Source of the DNA: Candidatus Blautia faecavium
GTDB taxonomy: Bacteria; Bacillota; Clostridia; Lachnospirales; Lachnospiraceae
Assembly: GCA_019118425.1 (NCBI GenBank)
Contig: DWYZ01000093.1
Span: 1-32,316 of the forward strand
Length of the DNA: 32,316 nt
Direction of reading: 5' to 3'
Under the pieces are notes generated by a model. That model saw nothing but the letters and a program-made list of their open reading frames with translations, was not told where the DNA came from and searched no databases. This document shows, piece after piece, positions 7,013 through 15,285 of this stretch. Each line of letters begins with the position of its first letter. The stretch's first letter is position 1. Made by a program: the position numbers and the translations under genes.

Positions 7013-7771
7013 TTATTCCTCTGTTACCTCTTCTGCTTCCTCAGAGAATTCTTCAGATTCAGCCTCGATCTCTCCATCTGCTTCTGTAACACCCTGATTT
7101 GCTTCGATAACAGCATCTGCCATCTTGGAAACGATCAGTTTTACGGCACGGATCGCATCGTCATTTCCCGGGATCACATAGTCCAGTTCTTCCGGATCAC
7201 AGTTGGTATCGCAGATACCGATCAGCGGAATTCCCAGTGTATGTGCTTCCTGAACACAGATTCTTTCCTTCTTCGGGTCTACGATGAAGATTGCATCCGG
7301 GATACGCTTCATTTCTTTGATACCGCCAAGGTTCTTCTGAAGCTTGGACATTTCTTTTCTTAACTCAATGACTTCTTTCTTTGGAAGGACTTCAAAAGTT
7401 CCGTCAGCTTCCATAGCCTCGATCTCTTTCAATCTCTGGATACGGCTCTGGATGGTCTTGAAGTTAGTCAGCATACCGCCTAACCATCTTTCATTTACGT
7501 AGAACTGTCCGCAGCGCTCTGCTTCTGTCTTGATCGCATCCTGTGCCTGCTTCTTGGTTCCTACGAATAAGATGTTTCCGCCGTTTGCAACGATATCAGC
7601 GATAGCATTGTACGCATCGTCAACCATGCCTACAGACTGCTGTAAGTCGATGATATAGATACCGTTTCTCTCTGTGTAGATGTATGGAGCCATTTTAGGG
7701 TTCCATCTTCTTGTCTGATGTCCGAAATGAACACCTGCTTCCAAAAGCTGTTTCATTGAAATAACACTCAT
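7013..7771 (-). CDS. rpsB: 30S ribosomal protein S2
   Basis: Structural protein of the small subunit, 252 residues. The N-terminus [27 protein letters not shown] and the signature regions [10 protein letters not shown] and LVDPKKE-like ([14 protein letters not shown]) are typical. The C-terminal 20 or so residues form a very acidic tail ([19 protein letters not shown]), a common variable extension. The start follows AAGGAG by about 8 nt. The promoter is at 7916-7945, leaving a leader of about 140 nt. That leader contains a GAAAGC/GCTTTC stem and further GC-rich hairpins; S2 operons are autoregulated in other bacteria, so this leader may be a control site, but that is inference. Confidence 0.97.
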   Translation of the reverse strand: MSVISMKQLLEAGVHFGHQTRRWNPKMAPYIYTERNGIYIIDLQQSVGMVDDAYNAIADIVANGGNILFVGTKKQAQDAIKTEAERCGQFYVNERWLGGMLTNFKTIQSRIQRLKEIEAMEADGTFEVLPKKEVIELRKEMSKLQKNLGGIKEMKRIPDAIFIVDPKKERICVQEAHTLGIPLIGICDTNCDPEELDYVIPGNDDAIRAVKLIVSKMADAVIEANQGVTEADGEIEAESEEFSEEAEEVTEE

Positions 7772-7915
7772 CTTTTTTTCTCCTTTTTGGTTAGATTCTT
7801 CCCTGCAGATCATTTTCTATCCGGACCTGCCGCACACCGTCAGGCACCATCCATAAGAATCTCTGCACGTGCTTACTCTGAAAGCCGCAGTTATGCCGCT
7901 TTCACCAACTTTTGC

Positions 7916-7945
7916 ATTATAGCATAAGAAAACCCTCCATGTAAA
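7916..7945 (-). promoter_or_regulatory. Promoter of rpsB-tsf
   Basis: On the minus strand, TTTACA (7945-7940) and a consensus TATAAT (7921-7916) are 18 nt apart. The -35 box falls in the loop of the radA terminator hairpin and the spacer overlaps the stem, so termination of radA and initiation at rpsB share DNA. Confidence 0.75.
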
Positions 7946-7956
7946 GAGGGTTTTCT
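7927..7956. terminator. Terminator hairpin downstream of radA
   Basis: Eleven-base-pair stem AGAAAACCCTC / GAGGGTTTTCT with an 8-nt loop. The A/T-rich flank gives T-rich RNA on the minus strand. It lies 57 nt after the radA stop codon. Confidence 0.8.
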
Positions 7957-8012
7957 AAAAAAACGTATTTTGCCTGAATTTCCGGCAGTATACACGAAAA
8001 GCCAAATTATTT

Positions 8013-9389
8013 TTACCGTTTTTTCATGATATAAGAAATCGCATCTTGTATCCTGGACACATACACCATCTCTATCCCTGGGTTCTTTCCTACCGATGTA
8101 CGGCAGACCTCTGGAAGGATCACTGTATGAAAGCCCAGCTTTTTCGCTTCGGTCACCCGCTGGCCCGCCATACTCACTGCTCTCACTTCTCCGCTTAAGC
8201 CCACCTCTCCAAAGGCGAGCACGCTGTCCGGAATCACGATATCCTTGAAGCTGGATACAACCGCCAGAGAGATGGCAAGGTCAATGGCCGGCTCTGTCAT
8301 GCGCATTCCTCCTGCAATATTTACATAGGCATCCGAGGAAGCCAAATGCACACCCACCTTTTTTTCAAGAACCGCCATGAGCAGATTTACCCTGTTAAAA
8401 TCTGTTCCCACAGCCGTCCTTCTGGGAATGCCGAAATTGCTCTGGCAGACCAGCGCCTGTATCTCCACAAGGATGGGCCTGGTTCCTTCTAAAGAGCAGG
8501 AAACAACGGAGCCTGAGCTGTCCGTAGGTTTCCCATTCAGCATAAACTCCGAAGGATTTTTCACTTCTTCAAGTCCGGTGTTTTGCATTTCAAAAACACC
8601 GATCTCATTGGTAGAGCCAAAACGATTCTTTACTGCCCGAAGGATCCGGTAAGATGCATGCCTGTCCCCTTCGAAATAAAGGACGGTATCCACCATATGC
8701 TCCAATACTCTCGGGCCCGCCACATTTCCTTCCTTAGTCACATGACCTACGATAAAAATGGAGATTCCCATTCCTTTGGCAATCTGCATCAGGATATTCG
8801 TGGATTCTCTCACCTGAGAAACACTCCCCGGGGCAGAACTCACCTCTTCATGAAACATAGTCTGGATGGAATCGATCACCACCATGTCCGGCTTACGCCG
8901 ATTCAGCACCTCCCGGATCACTTCCAGATTCGTCTCACATAAAAGCTCCAGATTCTCATTAAAGCTTCCGATTCTGTCTGCCCGAAGCTTAATCTGGCGT
9001 AAGGATTCCTCCCCGGAAATATAAAGAACCTTCGCTCCCCCAAGGGCAAGGTTCCTGCATACCTGCAAAAGAAGGGTAGATTTCCCGATACCGGGATCTC
9101 CCCCTACTAAAACCAGAGACCCGGGAACGATACCGCCCCCGAGCACTCTGTCAAGTTCACCTATGTTCGTGGTCTGCCTTTCATCTTGGGACAGGCGGAT
9201 GTCTTTTAATAAAACAGGCTCCTGCCTTTTTTCGTAAGTCTTCGCTGTGCCGGATGTCTTCTTAACAATGGACACCGTCTCCTCCACAAAGGAATTCCAT
9301 GCTTTACATCCCGGACACTGTCCCATCCATTTCGCAGATTCGTATCCGCATTCCTGGCAGAAAAAAACAGTTTTTTTATTTTTCAGCAT
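8013..9389 (-). CDS. radA: DNA repair/recombination protein RadA
   Basis: DnaB-type helicase that drives branch migration in homologous recombination. The 458 residues contain all family parts: a four-Cys zinc finger (Cys11, 14, 25, 28), a RecA-like ATPase with Walker A GGDPGIGKST near residue 96, the RadA-specific KNRFG motif at 254-258, and a C-terminal Lon-protease-like domain (AGGMRMTEPAIDLA). Its ATG overlaps the stop of the 137-residue gene (ATGCTGA), so translation is coupled. In many Firmicutes radA follows clpC at the ctsR locus; here the order clpC, small gene, radA is kept although the small gene has its own promoter. Confidence 0.97.
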   Translation of the reverse strand: MLKNKKTVFFCQECGYESAKWMGQCPGCKAWNSFVEETVSIVKKTSGTAKTYEKRQEPVLLKDIRLSQDERQTTNIGELDRVLGGGIVPGSLVLVGGDPGIGKSTLLLQVCRNLALGGAKVLYISGEESLRQIKLRADRIGSFNENLELLCETNLEVIREVLNRRKPDMVVIDSIQTMFHEEVSSAPGSVSQVRESTNILMQIAKGMGISIFIVGHVTKEGNVAGPRVLEHMVDTVLYFEGDRHASYRILRAVKNRFGSTNEIGVFEMQNTGLEEVKNPSEFMLNGKPTDSSGSVVSCSLEGTRPILVEIQALVCQSNFGIPRRTAVGTDFNRVNLLMAVLEKKVGVHLASSDAYVNIAGGMRMTEPAIDLAISLAVVSSFKDIVIPDSVLAFGEVGLSGEVRAVSMAGQRVTEAKKLGFHTVILPEVCRTSVGKNPGIEMVYVSRIQDAISYIMKKR

Positions 9390-9796
9390 TTTATGATCTT
9401 CACTTCTACCTGGGCTGCGTTTCCCAGCTCTGCGCTAAAGGAAAGCTTTCCTCCAAGATTCGTTTTCATTTTACCTGTGTCGGCTCCGTTAATGAATACC
9501 TCGTATTCTGTATCTCCTTCCATTTCCACTGTGATCTGGGCATCTTCCGGTCCTTCCACAGTAAAGCTCATACTGGAGCCGTCCTGCGCAAGATGAAACA
9601 CAGAAGTCCCCGGAACAGATTCGTATACGAACATTCCATTTCTTTCCAGCTTAGTGATCTCATTGAAGGTTTTTACTTTATACATATCGCCCTGATGCTG
9701 GTAATCGGATAACTTGGACTTCGCTGAAAGCTCGTAATCTCCGAAGCTTATCGTTCCATCTGCCTCTGTGCGAATGAGTTCCTTAACTACTGCCAT
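9383..9796 (-). CDS. Conserved beta-rich protein between clpC and radA, function unknown
   Basis: A 137-residue soluble protein that begins MAVVKELIRTEADGTISFGDYEL and is rich in alternating polar/hydrophobic strands. The middle reads KVKTFNEITKLERNGMFVYESVPGT, and a C-terminal immunoglobulin-like or jelly-roll segment contains YEVFINGADTGKMKTNLGGKL. From memory, relatives in Lachnospiraceae genomes carry the label 'endosialidase'; nothing here supports sialidase activity, since there are no Asp-boxes and no signal peptide. It has its own promoter and is coupled to radA by a 7-nt overlap. A role with nucleic acids or envelope cannot be told apart from sequence. Confidence 0.8.
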   Translation of the reverse strand: MAVVKELIRTEADGTISFGDYELSAKSKLSDYQHQGDMYKVKTFNEITKLERNGMFVYESVPGTSVFHLAQDGSSMSFTVEGPEDAQITVEMEGDTEYEVFINGADTGKMKTNLGGKLSFSAELGNAAQVEVKIIKC

Positions 9797-9864
9797 GATC
9801 TTATGTCCTCCCTAAGACTTTCTCTTGTTTTCCGTATTTAATTGGTTATTTTTTTGTATCCCTA

Positions 9865-9893
9865 ATTATATAATAAATCCTATATTTTGACCA
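9865..9893 (-). promoter_or_regulatory. Promoter of the 137-residue gene and radA
   Basis: On the minus strand, TGGTCA (9893-9888) and a consensus TATAAT (9870-9865) are 17 nt apart. The leader is about 60 nt and ends in a GGGAGGA ribosome site before the ATG at 9796. Confidence 0.6.
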
Positions 9894-9954
9894 GAGTCTT
9901 GGGCCATTTTTAATATCTTTTTTAGAAATGGCACAGAGAAGCAATTTATTTTTC

Positions 9955-9981
9955 GTTACTAATCACACGATGACCAGTAAC
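9955..9981. repeat. Dispersed repeat, hairpin-only copy (downstream of clpC)
   Basis: A 27-nt inverted repeat whose GTTACT and AGTAAC ends match the first module of the repeat family at 20102, 23866, 26143, 30347 and 31360. It touches the clpC stop codon. No clear second or third module follows. Confidence 0.75.
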
Positions 9982-12443
9982 TATTTTTCTTCTCTGGACG
10001 TGACAAAACGGATTTCTTTTTTATGAAGCTGCACAGTCACCGTATCTCCCTGTTTGATCTTCCCTGCCAGGATTTCATTCGCCATAGCATCCTCGATCTG
10101 ATTCTGGATGGCGCGCCTTAAAGGACGGGCGCCATACTTACTGTCAAATCCAGACTGGGCAAGATGCTCCTTCACCGCGTTCGTCACCTTAAGTTCTATA
10201 TCCATCTGCTCCCTGCAGCGCTTCTGAAGCTGCTTTAGCAGGATGGTAACGATCTTCTTGATGTGCTCCTTGTTCAGGGCATGGAACACCATGATCTCGT
10301 CAATACGGTTTAAAAATTCCGGTTTAAACATGCGGCGCACTTCTTCCATAACGCCGGCTTTCATCCGCTCATAATCCTGTTTTTCATCTTCATTGGAAAT
10401 GAACCCCAGCCGCTTCGGTTCAATGATGGCCTGGGCTCCTGCATTGGAAGTCATGATGATGATCGTCTGTTTAAAGTCTACCTTTCGTCCATGAGCGTCT
10501 GTGATATGTCCATCGTCCAGTACCTGAAGGAGAATATTAAATACATCCGGATGCGCTTTCTCGATCTCGTCAAACAAAAGCACACTATACGGGTTTCGGC
10601 GTACCTTTTCGCTGAGCTGTCCGCCTTCATCATATCCCACATATCCGGGCGGCGAACCGATCAGCTTAGATACACTGTGTTTTTCCATATATTCAGACAT
10701 ATCCACACGTATCATTGCCTGCTCGCTGCCGAACACAGCTTCTGCAAGAGCCTTGGAGAGCTCGGTTTTTCCCACACCAGTAGGTCCTAAAAACAAGAAA
10801 GAACCTATCGGGCGGTTGGGGTCTTTTAATCCTACCCTTCCTCTTTTAACTGCCTGGGCCACTGCCCTTACCGCTTCGTCCTGTCCAATCACACGTTTAT
10901 GCAGTTCTTTCTCCAGATGGGCGAGGCGCTTCGTCTCCCCCTCTGTCAGCTTCTGCACTGGTATCTTAGTCCAGTCTGATACAATATCCGCCACGGAAGT
11001 CTCTGTGACAGTCAACGGTTTTTTCTTATTTTTCCGTTCGCAGCGCGCCTTTTGTTTTTCTATCTCTTTGTGTAGTTCCCCCTGACGCGCCTGTATTTCT
11101 CTTGCCTTTTCAAGATCCGCCTCACGGATGGCATCCTCTTTTTCTTTCAGCAGGGATTTAAGCTCCTGATCCAAAGCGTCCAGCTCCGGCGTGGATTTAT
11201 AGCCTGCGAGCTGCACCTTAGAAGAGGCCTCGTCAATGATATCAATGGCCTTATCCGGCAGAAACCGGTCATTTATATAACGCACTGACATTTTTACCGC
11301 AGCCTCAAGAGCCTCATCCTCTATCTTTACTCCGTGATGCTCTTCGTAGTAAGGCCGCAGGCCCTTCAGGATCTCCACCGCTTCCTCTTCCGTAGGCTCT
11401 TCTACCATAACCGGCTGGAAACGCCGTTCTAAAGCCGCATCCTTTTCAATATACTTCCTGTACTCTTCCAGAGTAGTAGCGCCGATCAGCTGTATCTCTC
11501 CTCTGGAAAGGGAAGGCTTTAAAATATTAGACGCATCCAAAGCTCCTTCCGCTCCTCCTGCACCAATGATGGTGTGAAGTTCATCAATAAAGAGAAGTAT
11601 ACCCTGATGCTCCCGTACCTCCTGTACTACATTTCGAATCCTTTCTTCGAATTCTCCGCGGTATTTGCTGCCAGCCACCATTCCGGAAAGATCCAGAACC
11701 ACCACTCTTTTATCTTTAACCGTATCCGGCACCATTCCTAAAACAATACGCTGGGCAAGTCCTTCCGCGATAGCGGTCTTTCCTACCCCCGGCTCTCCTA
11801 CAAGGCAGGGATTATTTTTGGTCCTGCGGCTTAGTATCTGTATCAGCCTGGCAATCTCTTTTTCTCTTCCCACTACCGGATCCAGCTTTCCTTCCCTGGC
11901 CATCTGCGTCAGGTCACGGCTGTACTGGTCAAGGGCGGGCGTGCCGGAAGCTCTTTTATTTCTTCCTGCTTTGGCGTTTTGAAATTCTTCGGTAATGGCC
12001 TCTCCGTCCATACCCATAGCGGATAAAACCGCTGCGTAAAGTTTCTGGATCTGCGCCCCCATAGTATATAAAAGTCTTGTGGCAACACAGTCCGTCTCTT
12101 TCAGCATAGCCAAAAGCAGATGCTCCGTACCTGCCTGGGCTTCGTGAAAGGATTCCGCCTCCCTGGCTGCTCCTTCCAGGATCTTTCTGGCTCTGGGACT
12201 ATATCCGGGAGTCCGTTCGGCAAGCAGAGTATCCGGAGGGGCGATCAGCTGATCGATCAGCGCCTCCAGGCGTTCTTCCTCCAGTCCGAACTCTTCCAGG
12301 ATCTTTCCGGCAGTGCCTTCCTTTTCCTTCATCAAACCTATTAAGATATGTTCAGTTCCCACATAATTGTGTTTCAGCGACTGTGCGGCTTTTTTCGCCA
12401 GCTCAAGGGCAGTTTCTGCCTGTCTGGTAAATTTTTCCTGCAT
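9981..12443 (-). CDS. clpC: ClpC, AAA+ unfoldase of the Clp protease
   Basis: HSP100 chaperone that unfolds proteins and feeds them to ClpP. The 820 residues contain two Clp-N repeats (1-145), the first AAA+ module with Walker A GEPGVGKT at 216-223 and the [11 protein letters not shown] segment, and a coiled-coil middle domain with a UVR-like motif ([15 protein letters not shown]). The second AAA+ module has [16 protein letters not shown] near residue 555. An LGF tripeptide (KRLGFISNE) occupies the ClpP-docking loop, and the D2-small domain follows. The middle domain identifies ClpC rather than ClpB. Unusually, ctsR, mcsA and mcsB are absent upstream and a YtrA-like GntR regulator sits 9 nt before it, so heat control may differ from the Bacillus arrangement. 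Confidence 0.97.
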   Translation of the reverse strand: MQEKFTRQAETALELAKKAAQSLKHNYVGTEHILIGLMKEKEGTAGKILEEFGLEEERLEALIDQLIAPPDTLLAERTPGYSPRARKILEGAAREAESFHEAQAGTEHLLLAMLKETDCVATRLLYTMGAQIQKLYAAVLSAMGMDGEAITEEFQNAKAGRNKRASGTPALDQYSRDLTQMAREGKLDPVVGREKEIARLIQILSRRTKNNPCLVGEPGVGKTAIAEGLAQRIVLGMVPDTVKDKRVVVLDLSGMVAGSKYRGEFEERIRNVVQEVREHQGILLFIDELHTIIGAGGAEGALDASNILKPSLSRGEIQLIGATTLEEYRKYIEKDAALERRFQPVMVEEPTEEEAVEILKGLRPYYEEHHGVKIEDEALEAAVKMSVRYINDRFLPDKAIDIIDEASSKVQLAGYKSTPELDALDQELKSLLKEKEDAIREADLEKAREIQARQGELHKEIEKQKARCERKNKKKPLTVTETSVADIVSDWTKIPVQKLTEGETKRLAHLEKELHKRVIGQDEAVRAVAQAVKRGRVGLKDPNRPIGSFLFLGPTGVGKTELSKALAEAVFGSEQAMIRVDMSEYMEKHSVSKLIGSPPGYVGYDEGGQLSEKVRRNPYSVLLFDEIEKAHPDVFNILLQVLDDGHITDAHGRKVDFKQTIIIMTSNAGAQAIIEPKRLGFISNEDEKQDYERMKAGVMEEVRRMFKPEFLNRIDEIMVFHALNKEHIKKIVTILLKQLQKRCREQMDIELKVTNAVKEHLAQSGFDSKYGARPLRRAIQNQIEDAMANEILAGKIKQGDTVTVQLHKKEIRFVTSREEK

Positions 12444-12452
12444 AGTGTCCTC

Positions 12453-12830
12453 CTATCTGTCTATATAATATTCATCGAATATATTGTCAATGAGCTGATG
12501 CACTTCGTCCCTAGTCACATTCTTGCAGCATCCTCTTGCAAGAGCGACCAAAAGATTCTGCTTCATCTCCTCGAGCGCCTTTATCTTATCCGCATCAATG
12601 GATATGACAGCACCTCGTCTGCGGTCTATACTGACAAACCCCTCCTGGCGCAAAAGAGAATATGCCTTGTTTACCGTATGCATATTGATCCCTATGGTTT
12701 CTGCAAGCTGCCGCACCGATGGCAGCGGATCCCCCTCTCTCAGTCTGGATGTGGCTATTCCCATGATGATCTGATTTGTGAGCTGAATATAAATCGCTTC
12801 CTCACTGTTAAAATCTATTTTTATGACCAT
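12453..12830 (-). CDS. YtrA/YhcF-like GntR-family regulator
   Basis: Short transcription factor of 125 residues. The N-terminal winged helix contains IYIQLTNQIIMGIATSRLREGDPLPSVRQLAETIGINMHTVNKAY and the wing EGFVSIDRRRGAVIS. Only a short C-terminal helical tail follows, as in the YtrA subfamily, which lacks a large ligand domain. GGAGG lies 7 nt before the ATG at 12830; upstream in-frame codons look non-coding. It is the first gene of a two-gene unit with clpC. Two palindromes in front of it probably bind this protein, giving autorepression that would also set ClpC levels. YtrA-type proteins usually control ABC transporters, so the link to clpC is notable. Confidence 0.88.
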   Translation of the reverse strand: MVIKIDFNSEEAIYIQLTNQIIMGIATSRLREGDPLPSVRQLAETIGINMHTVNKAYSLLRQEGFVSIDRRRGAVISIDADKIKALEEMKQNLLVALARGCCKNVTRDEVHQLIDNIFDEYYIDR

Positions 12831-12861
12831 ACGGCAACCTCCTCCGTTGTTTCTTAAGTAA

Positions 12862-12876
12862 TGCACATAATGTGCA
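12862..12876. promoter_or_regulatory. Palindrome TGCACATAATGTGCA, probable GntR operator
   Basis: A perfect 15-bp palindrome 32 nt before the start codon of the GntR regulator. It is close to, but distinct from, the second palindrome at 12926-12952. Confidence 0.55.
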
Positions 12877-12886
12877 ATATCGGATC

Positions 12887-12935
12887 CCCGCAGCCACGCA
12901 GCAAAGGCATGATCTGGATCTGACATGCAACTATG
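12887..12935. repeat. Possible diverged third-module copy of the dispersed repeat
   Basis: Aligned without gaps to 23948-23996, about 35 of 49 bases agree, including CCACGCAGCA, TGACAT and CTATG, and most differences are transitions. It lies in the leader of the GntR-clpC unit. Chance similarity is not excluded. Confidence 0.35.
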
Positions 12936-12952
12936 TTATACATATAGTAGCA
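12926..12952. promoter_or_regulatory. Second palindrome over the GntR-clpC promoter
   Basis: TGCAACTAT (12926-12934) and ATAGTAGCA (12944-12952) form an inverted repeat with one mismatch. On the minus strand it covers a TATAAC -10-like box, with TTGATT as a weak -35 further up. It is a likely repressor site. Confidence 0.5.
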
Positions 12953-13017
12953 CATAATCAAAGTTTTGCAAGAAAAAATTTTTTCCTGTTTTTATCTTTC
13001 CAGCTTTTTTCTAAAAG

Positions 13018-13043
13018 AACAGGGCGGCTTCTGCCGCCCTGTT
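13018..13043 (-). terminator. Terminator downstream of mntP
   Basis: Eleven-base-pair GC-rich stem AACAGGGCGGC / GCCGCCCTGTT with a 4-nt loop, followed on the minus strand by CTTTT. It begins right after the mntP stop codon. Confidence 0.88.
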
Positions 13044-13044
13044 T

Positions 13045-13605
13045 TCAGCCTAATATTCCCAAATGTTCCAGAAGTATTTTTAATCCGATGAGAATCAGGA
13101 TCACGCCGCCTGCAATCTGTGCCTTTGCCCGAAAACGGCTTCCGAACACATTTCCGATCTTGATCCCTGCCACACCGAATACAAAGGTAGTACACCCAAT
13201 AAAGATCACGGCCGTGACGATATTTACCCTCAGAAAAGCAAAGGTCACTCCCACTGCAAGGGCGTCAATACTTGTTGCCACCGCAAGAAGAAGCATGGTC
13301 TTTACATCGAAGGAATCATCCAGGGATTCCCCTTCTCCCAATGCCTCCCGTATCATATTGATACCGATGATGGCAAGCAGCACAAAGGCGATCCAGTGAT
13401 CCACATTTACGATCACATTCTCAAACTGGCTTCCCAAAAGATAACCGATAGCCGGCATAAGTGCCTGGAATCCGCCGAAATATACGCCTGCCAGAATGGC
13501 ATTTTTCCATTTCATTTTCGGCATGGAAAGGCCCTTACAAATAGATACGGCAAAAGCATCCATAGATAATCCTACTGCAATCAGAAATAACTCTACAAAT
13601 CCCAC
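13045..13605 (-). CDS. mntP: MntP-type manganese efflux pump
   Basis: Integral membrane exporter of Mn(II), 186 residues, with six hydrophobic helices arranged as two repeats. Each repeat carries an intramembrane acidic signature: [14 protein letters not shown] near residues 12-25 (Asp16) and [13 protein letters not shown] near residue 110. The start is a GTG at 13605 preceded by a G-rich ribosome site. It follows the SseB-like gene by 14 nt and ends at a terminator, so it is the last gene of the alkD-like, SseB-like, mntP unit. No yybP-ykoY manganese riboswitch is visible, as there is no room for one in front of it. Confidence 0.93.
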   Translation of the reverse strand: MGFVELFLIAVGLSMDAFAVSICKGLSMPKMKWKNAILAGVYFGGFQALMPAIGYLLGSQFENVIVNVDHWIAFVLLAIIGINMIREALGEGESLDDSFDVKTMLLLAVATSIDALAVGVTFAFLRVNIVTAVIFIGCTTFVFGVAGIKIGNVFGSRFRAKAQIAGGVILILIGLKILLEHLGILG

Positions 13606-13619
13606 TGCTGTCCCCCCTG

Positions 13620-14381
13620 CTACCCGATGATCTTCTTAACCTGATCTCTGTTCAGTACCAGATTAAAGCCCATAGGATTTACCACATAAGCAGCGGCATT
13701 TTCCAGCATTACATCCATCAGCTTGGTAAAGGGAAGCTTGGCCACGCGCATTTTCTTTCCCTTAGTAAATTTTTCAAGTTCCATTACATCAGAAAAGATC
13801 GGCTGAAGGATCTGATCTTTTTTATCTTTCAAGAAAGGAATATTGATCTTTTTCGGATCTTCCTCGCTTACATTCATTACCATTAAATATTCGGATTTAC
13901 GGAGATTTACCAGAAGCTCTTCTTCCATCTCCCTCATATTTTTACGTTCTTCATTTTTTATCGGCCGGCGCAGCTCCTGCATGAAATAGATTCCGGAAAG
14001 CTGCAGGGTAGGGTTTAAGAGCGGTCTTTTTTCCGGTTCCAGCTTGCTTAAGTCCTGCTTCGCTATATCCGTAAGCTCCACCTCGCAGGATTCTTCTCCA
14101 TCCACCCACAGAACAGTATTTACTCCAATGGCATATAAAGTTCCGTAGAATCTGGGATAATCTTTCTTTTCATAGCGCATGCCCATTAAAAGGATCTTAT
14201 TTTCCGCGCATTTCTTTCCATACTCCTTGATCCCTTCCTCTGTGGAAAATACCCATGCCTGATCGTTGTAGGTTTCTTCGTCGCAGGTCACATACGGAAG
14301 TCTCGTTGCTTGTGAATATGCGACAAACACAAAATCTCTGTTCTGCAGCTCCTTCACTGCCTGTTCCTTACTTATTCCCAT
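13620..14381 (-). CDS. SseB-domain protein
   Basis: Cytoplasmic protein of 253 residues. The N-terminal half (about 5-110) is a mixed alpha/beta region with [18 protein letters not shown] and [20 protein letters not shown]. The C-terminal part (about 150-253) shows the SseB N-domain pattern: [41 protein letters not shown], then [25 protein letters not shown]. Such proteins are common in Clostridia and their role is unclear; the E. coli SseB name comes from rhodanese-linked serine sensitivity. The ATG at 14381 follows GAGAGGAT and overlaps the end of the alkD-like gene by the last few bases, so the genes are coupled. Upstream in-frame residues are antisense-like and were left out. Confidence 0.82.
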   Translation of the reverse strand: MGISKEQAVKELQNRDFVFVAYSQATRLPYVTCDEETYNDQAWVFSTEEGIKEYGKKCAENKILLMGMRYEKKDYPRFYGTLYAIGVNTVLWVDGEESCEVELTDIAKQDLSKLEPEKRPLLNPTLQLSGIYFMQELRRPIKNEERKNMREMEEELLVNLRKSEYLMVMNVSEEDPKKINIPFLKDKKDQILQPIFSDVMELEKFTKGKKMRVAKLPFTKLMDVMLENAAAYVVNPMGFNLVLNRDQVKKIIG

Positions 14382-14386
14382 TTTCT

Positions 14387-15103
14387 TTATCCTCTCTGTC
14401 TCATTTCTTTTATGATCGTTTTCATATCTTTGCTTACCCGGTAGGATTCTGTGATCTTCTGCAGGGATTTCCTGTAAGTAAATTCCTCCAGACCATGCTC
14501 TCCTCTCAAATATGCCAGCATCTCCTTGGGAAATGCCACGAAATATACGGATATAGCCCACGCTGCTCCCATTTTCGCGTAGTAGCCATCCTGGTGAATA
14601 CGCTTCAGTCTTTCTATAGCCTTTTCACGGTACTCTTCCTTCACGAAGTGGCAAAGAAGCATAACTGCCGCGAATCTGGCATGATACTCTTCCTCGGAAT
14701 CAAAATACGGTTCCAAAAAATCCCAGTACATCTCCTGGTATTTATCCGCATCTTTCAGCGTATTGCAGAAAGTGTCGCATACAGCCCAATTATGAATGTC
14801 CTTTATAAAAGTCTTAACATAATCCAGTTTTTTTTCCGCATCCATCTTGCTGTAGGCCAGCACCAGCCCCCGCACCATAGTCTCTTCGTAATAGACATCC
14901 TCTGCCTTGTCAAACCATTCTTCCCAGTCGTTCCCAGCCAGTTCTCTGGCAAGCGCGCGCATTTTCGGAAGTCTTACTCCCAGAATGTTTTCTTCCCCCG
15001 GAACCAATTGGCTGTGAAACGCCCTGTATTCCGGCTCCGCAAGGTCCATAAGCCGCTGTCGGACCATCTCTGCGGTGATTTCTTCTTTTTCCATAGCTTT
15101 CAT
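14387..15103 (-). CDS. DNA alkylation repair protein (AlkD-like HEAT-repeat glycosylase)
   Basis: Base-excision glycosylase that removes positively charged alkylated bases. The 238 residues form tandem HEAT-like helices, as in Bacillus AlkC/AlkD. Trp106 and Asp110 in HNWAVCDTFC keep the Trp-x3-Asp spacing of the AlkD catalytic site; Tyr/Trp-rich stretches (KMGAAWAISVYFVAFP) line the DNA face. Neither candidate ATG (15103 or 15094) has a clear ribosome site. The bases just before are occupied by a perfect palindrome that may control the gene. It heads the unit leading to the SseB-like gene and mntP. Confidence 0.88.
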   Translation of the reverse strand: MKAMEKEEITAEMVRQRLMDLAEPEYRAFHSQLVPGEENILGVRLPKMRALARELAGNDWEEWFDKAEDVYYEETMVRGLVLAYSKMDAEKKLDYVKTFIKDIHNWAVCDTFCNTLKDADKYQEMYWDFLEPYFDSEEEYHARFAAVMLLCHFVKEEYREKAIERLKRIHQDGYYAKMGAAWAISVYFVAFPKEMLAYLRGEHGLEEFTYRKSLQKITESYRVSKDMKTIIKEMRQRG

Positions 15104-15114
15104 TTGTTGTAGCT

Positions 15115-15164
15115 GGTTACATGTAACCTTTGTTCGTTTTGGAACAGCAAGTACGACATGTAAC
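15115..15164. promoter_or_regulatory. Paired ACATGTAAC sites in front of the AlkD-like gene
   Basis: A perfect 14-bp palindrome, GGTTACATGTAACC (15115-15128), ends the leader 12 nt before the start codon. The core ACATGTAAC recurs at 15156-15164, 37 bp away. Between them lies GTTCGTTTTGGAAC (15132-15145). The arrangement suggests a repressor with two sites. It does not match the Gram-positive LexA box (GAAC-N4-GTTC). Confidence 0.5.
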
Positions 15165-15244
15165 GTTTATTCTCCTGTTGATCGTTTCAAATGCCTTTAC
15201 AGCAAATGCTTTTTTTATTTTATTATAAAACCTTCTAAAAGTAA

Positions 15245-15277
15245 AGAGAAAGGACTGCCCTTGAGCGGTCCTTCTCT
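15245..15277 (-). terminator. Terminator downstream of fprA
   Basis: AGAGAAAGGAC (15245-15255) pairs with GTCCTTCTCT (15268-15277) with one bulge. On the minus strand it is followed by a T-rich stretch. It lies 8 nt after the fprA stop codon. Confidence 0.8.
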
Positions 15278-15285
15278 ATAAGTTT

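Noticed and set aside
7975-8008. Possible repeat fragment (GCCAAATT) beside the radA stop codon
   Set aside because: Only eight bases match the repeat core and no hairpin module is next to it.
12831-12926. N-terminal extension of the GntR regulator
   Set aside because: These codons cover the GGAGG site and operator palindrome, so they are leader sequence.
13606-13619. Manganese riboswitch before mntP
   Set aside because: Only 14 nt separate mntP from the preceding gene, too short for a yybP-ykoY element.
14382-14561. N-terminal extension of the SseB-like protein
   Set aside because: It overlaps the end of the AlkD-like gene in another frame and has no domain character.
15132-15145. LexA/SOS box before the AlkD-like gene
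   Set aside because: The half-sites GTTC and GAAC are in the opposite order to the Gram-positive SOS box.
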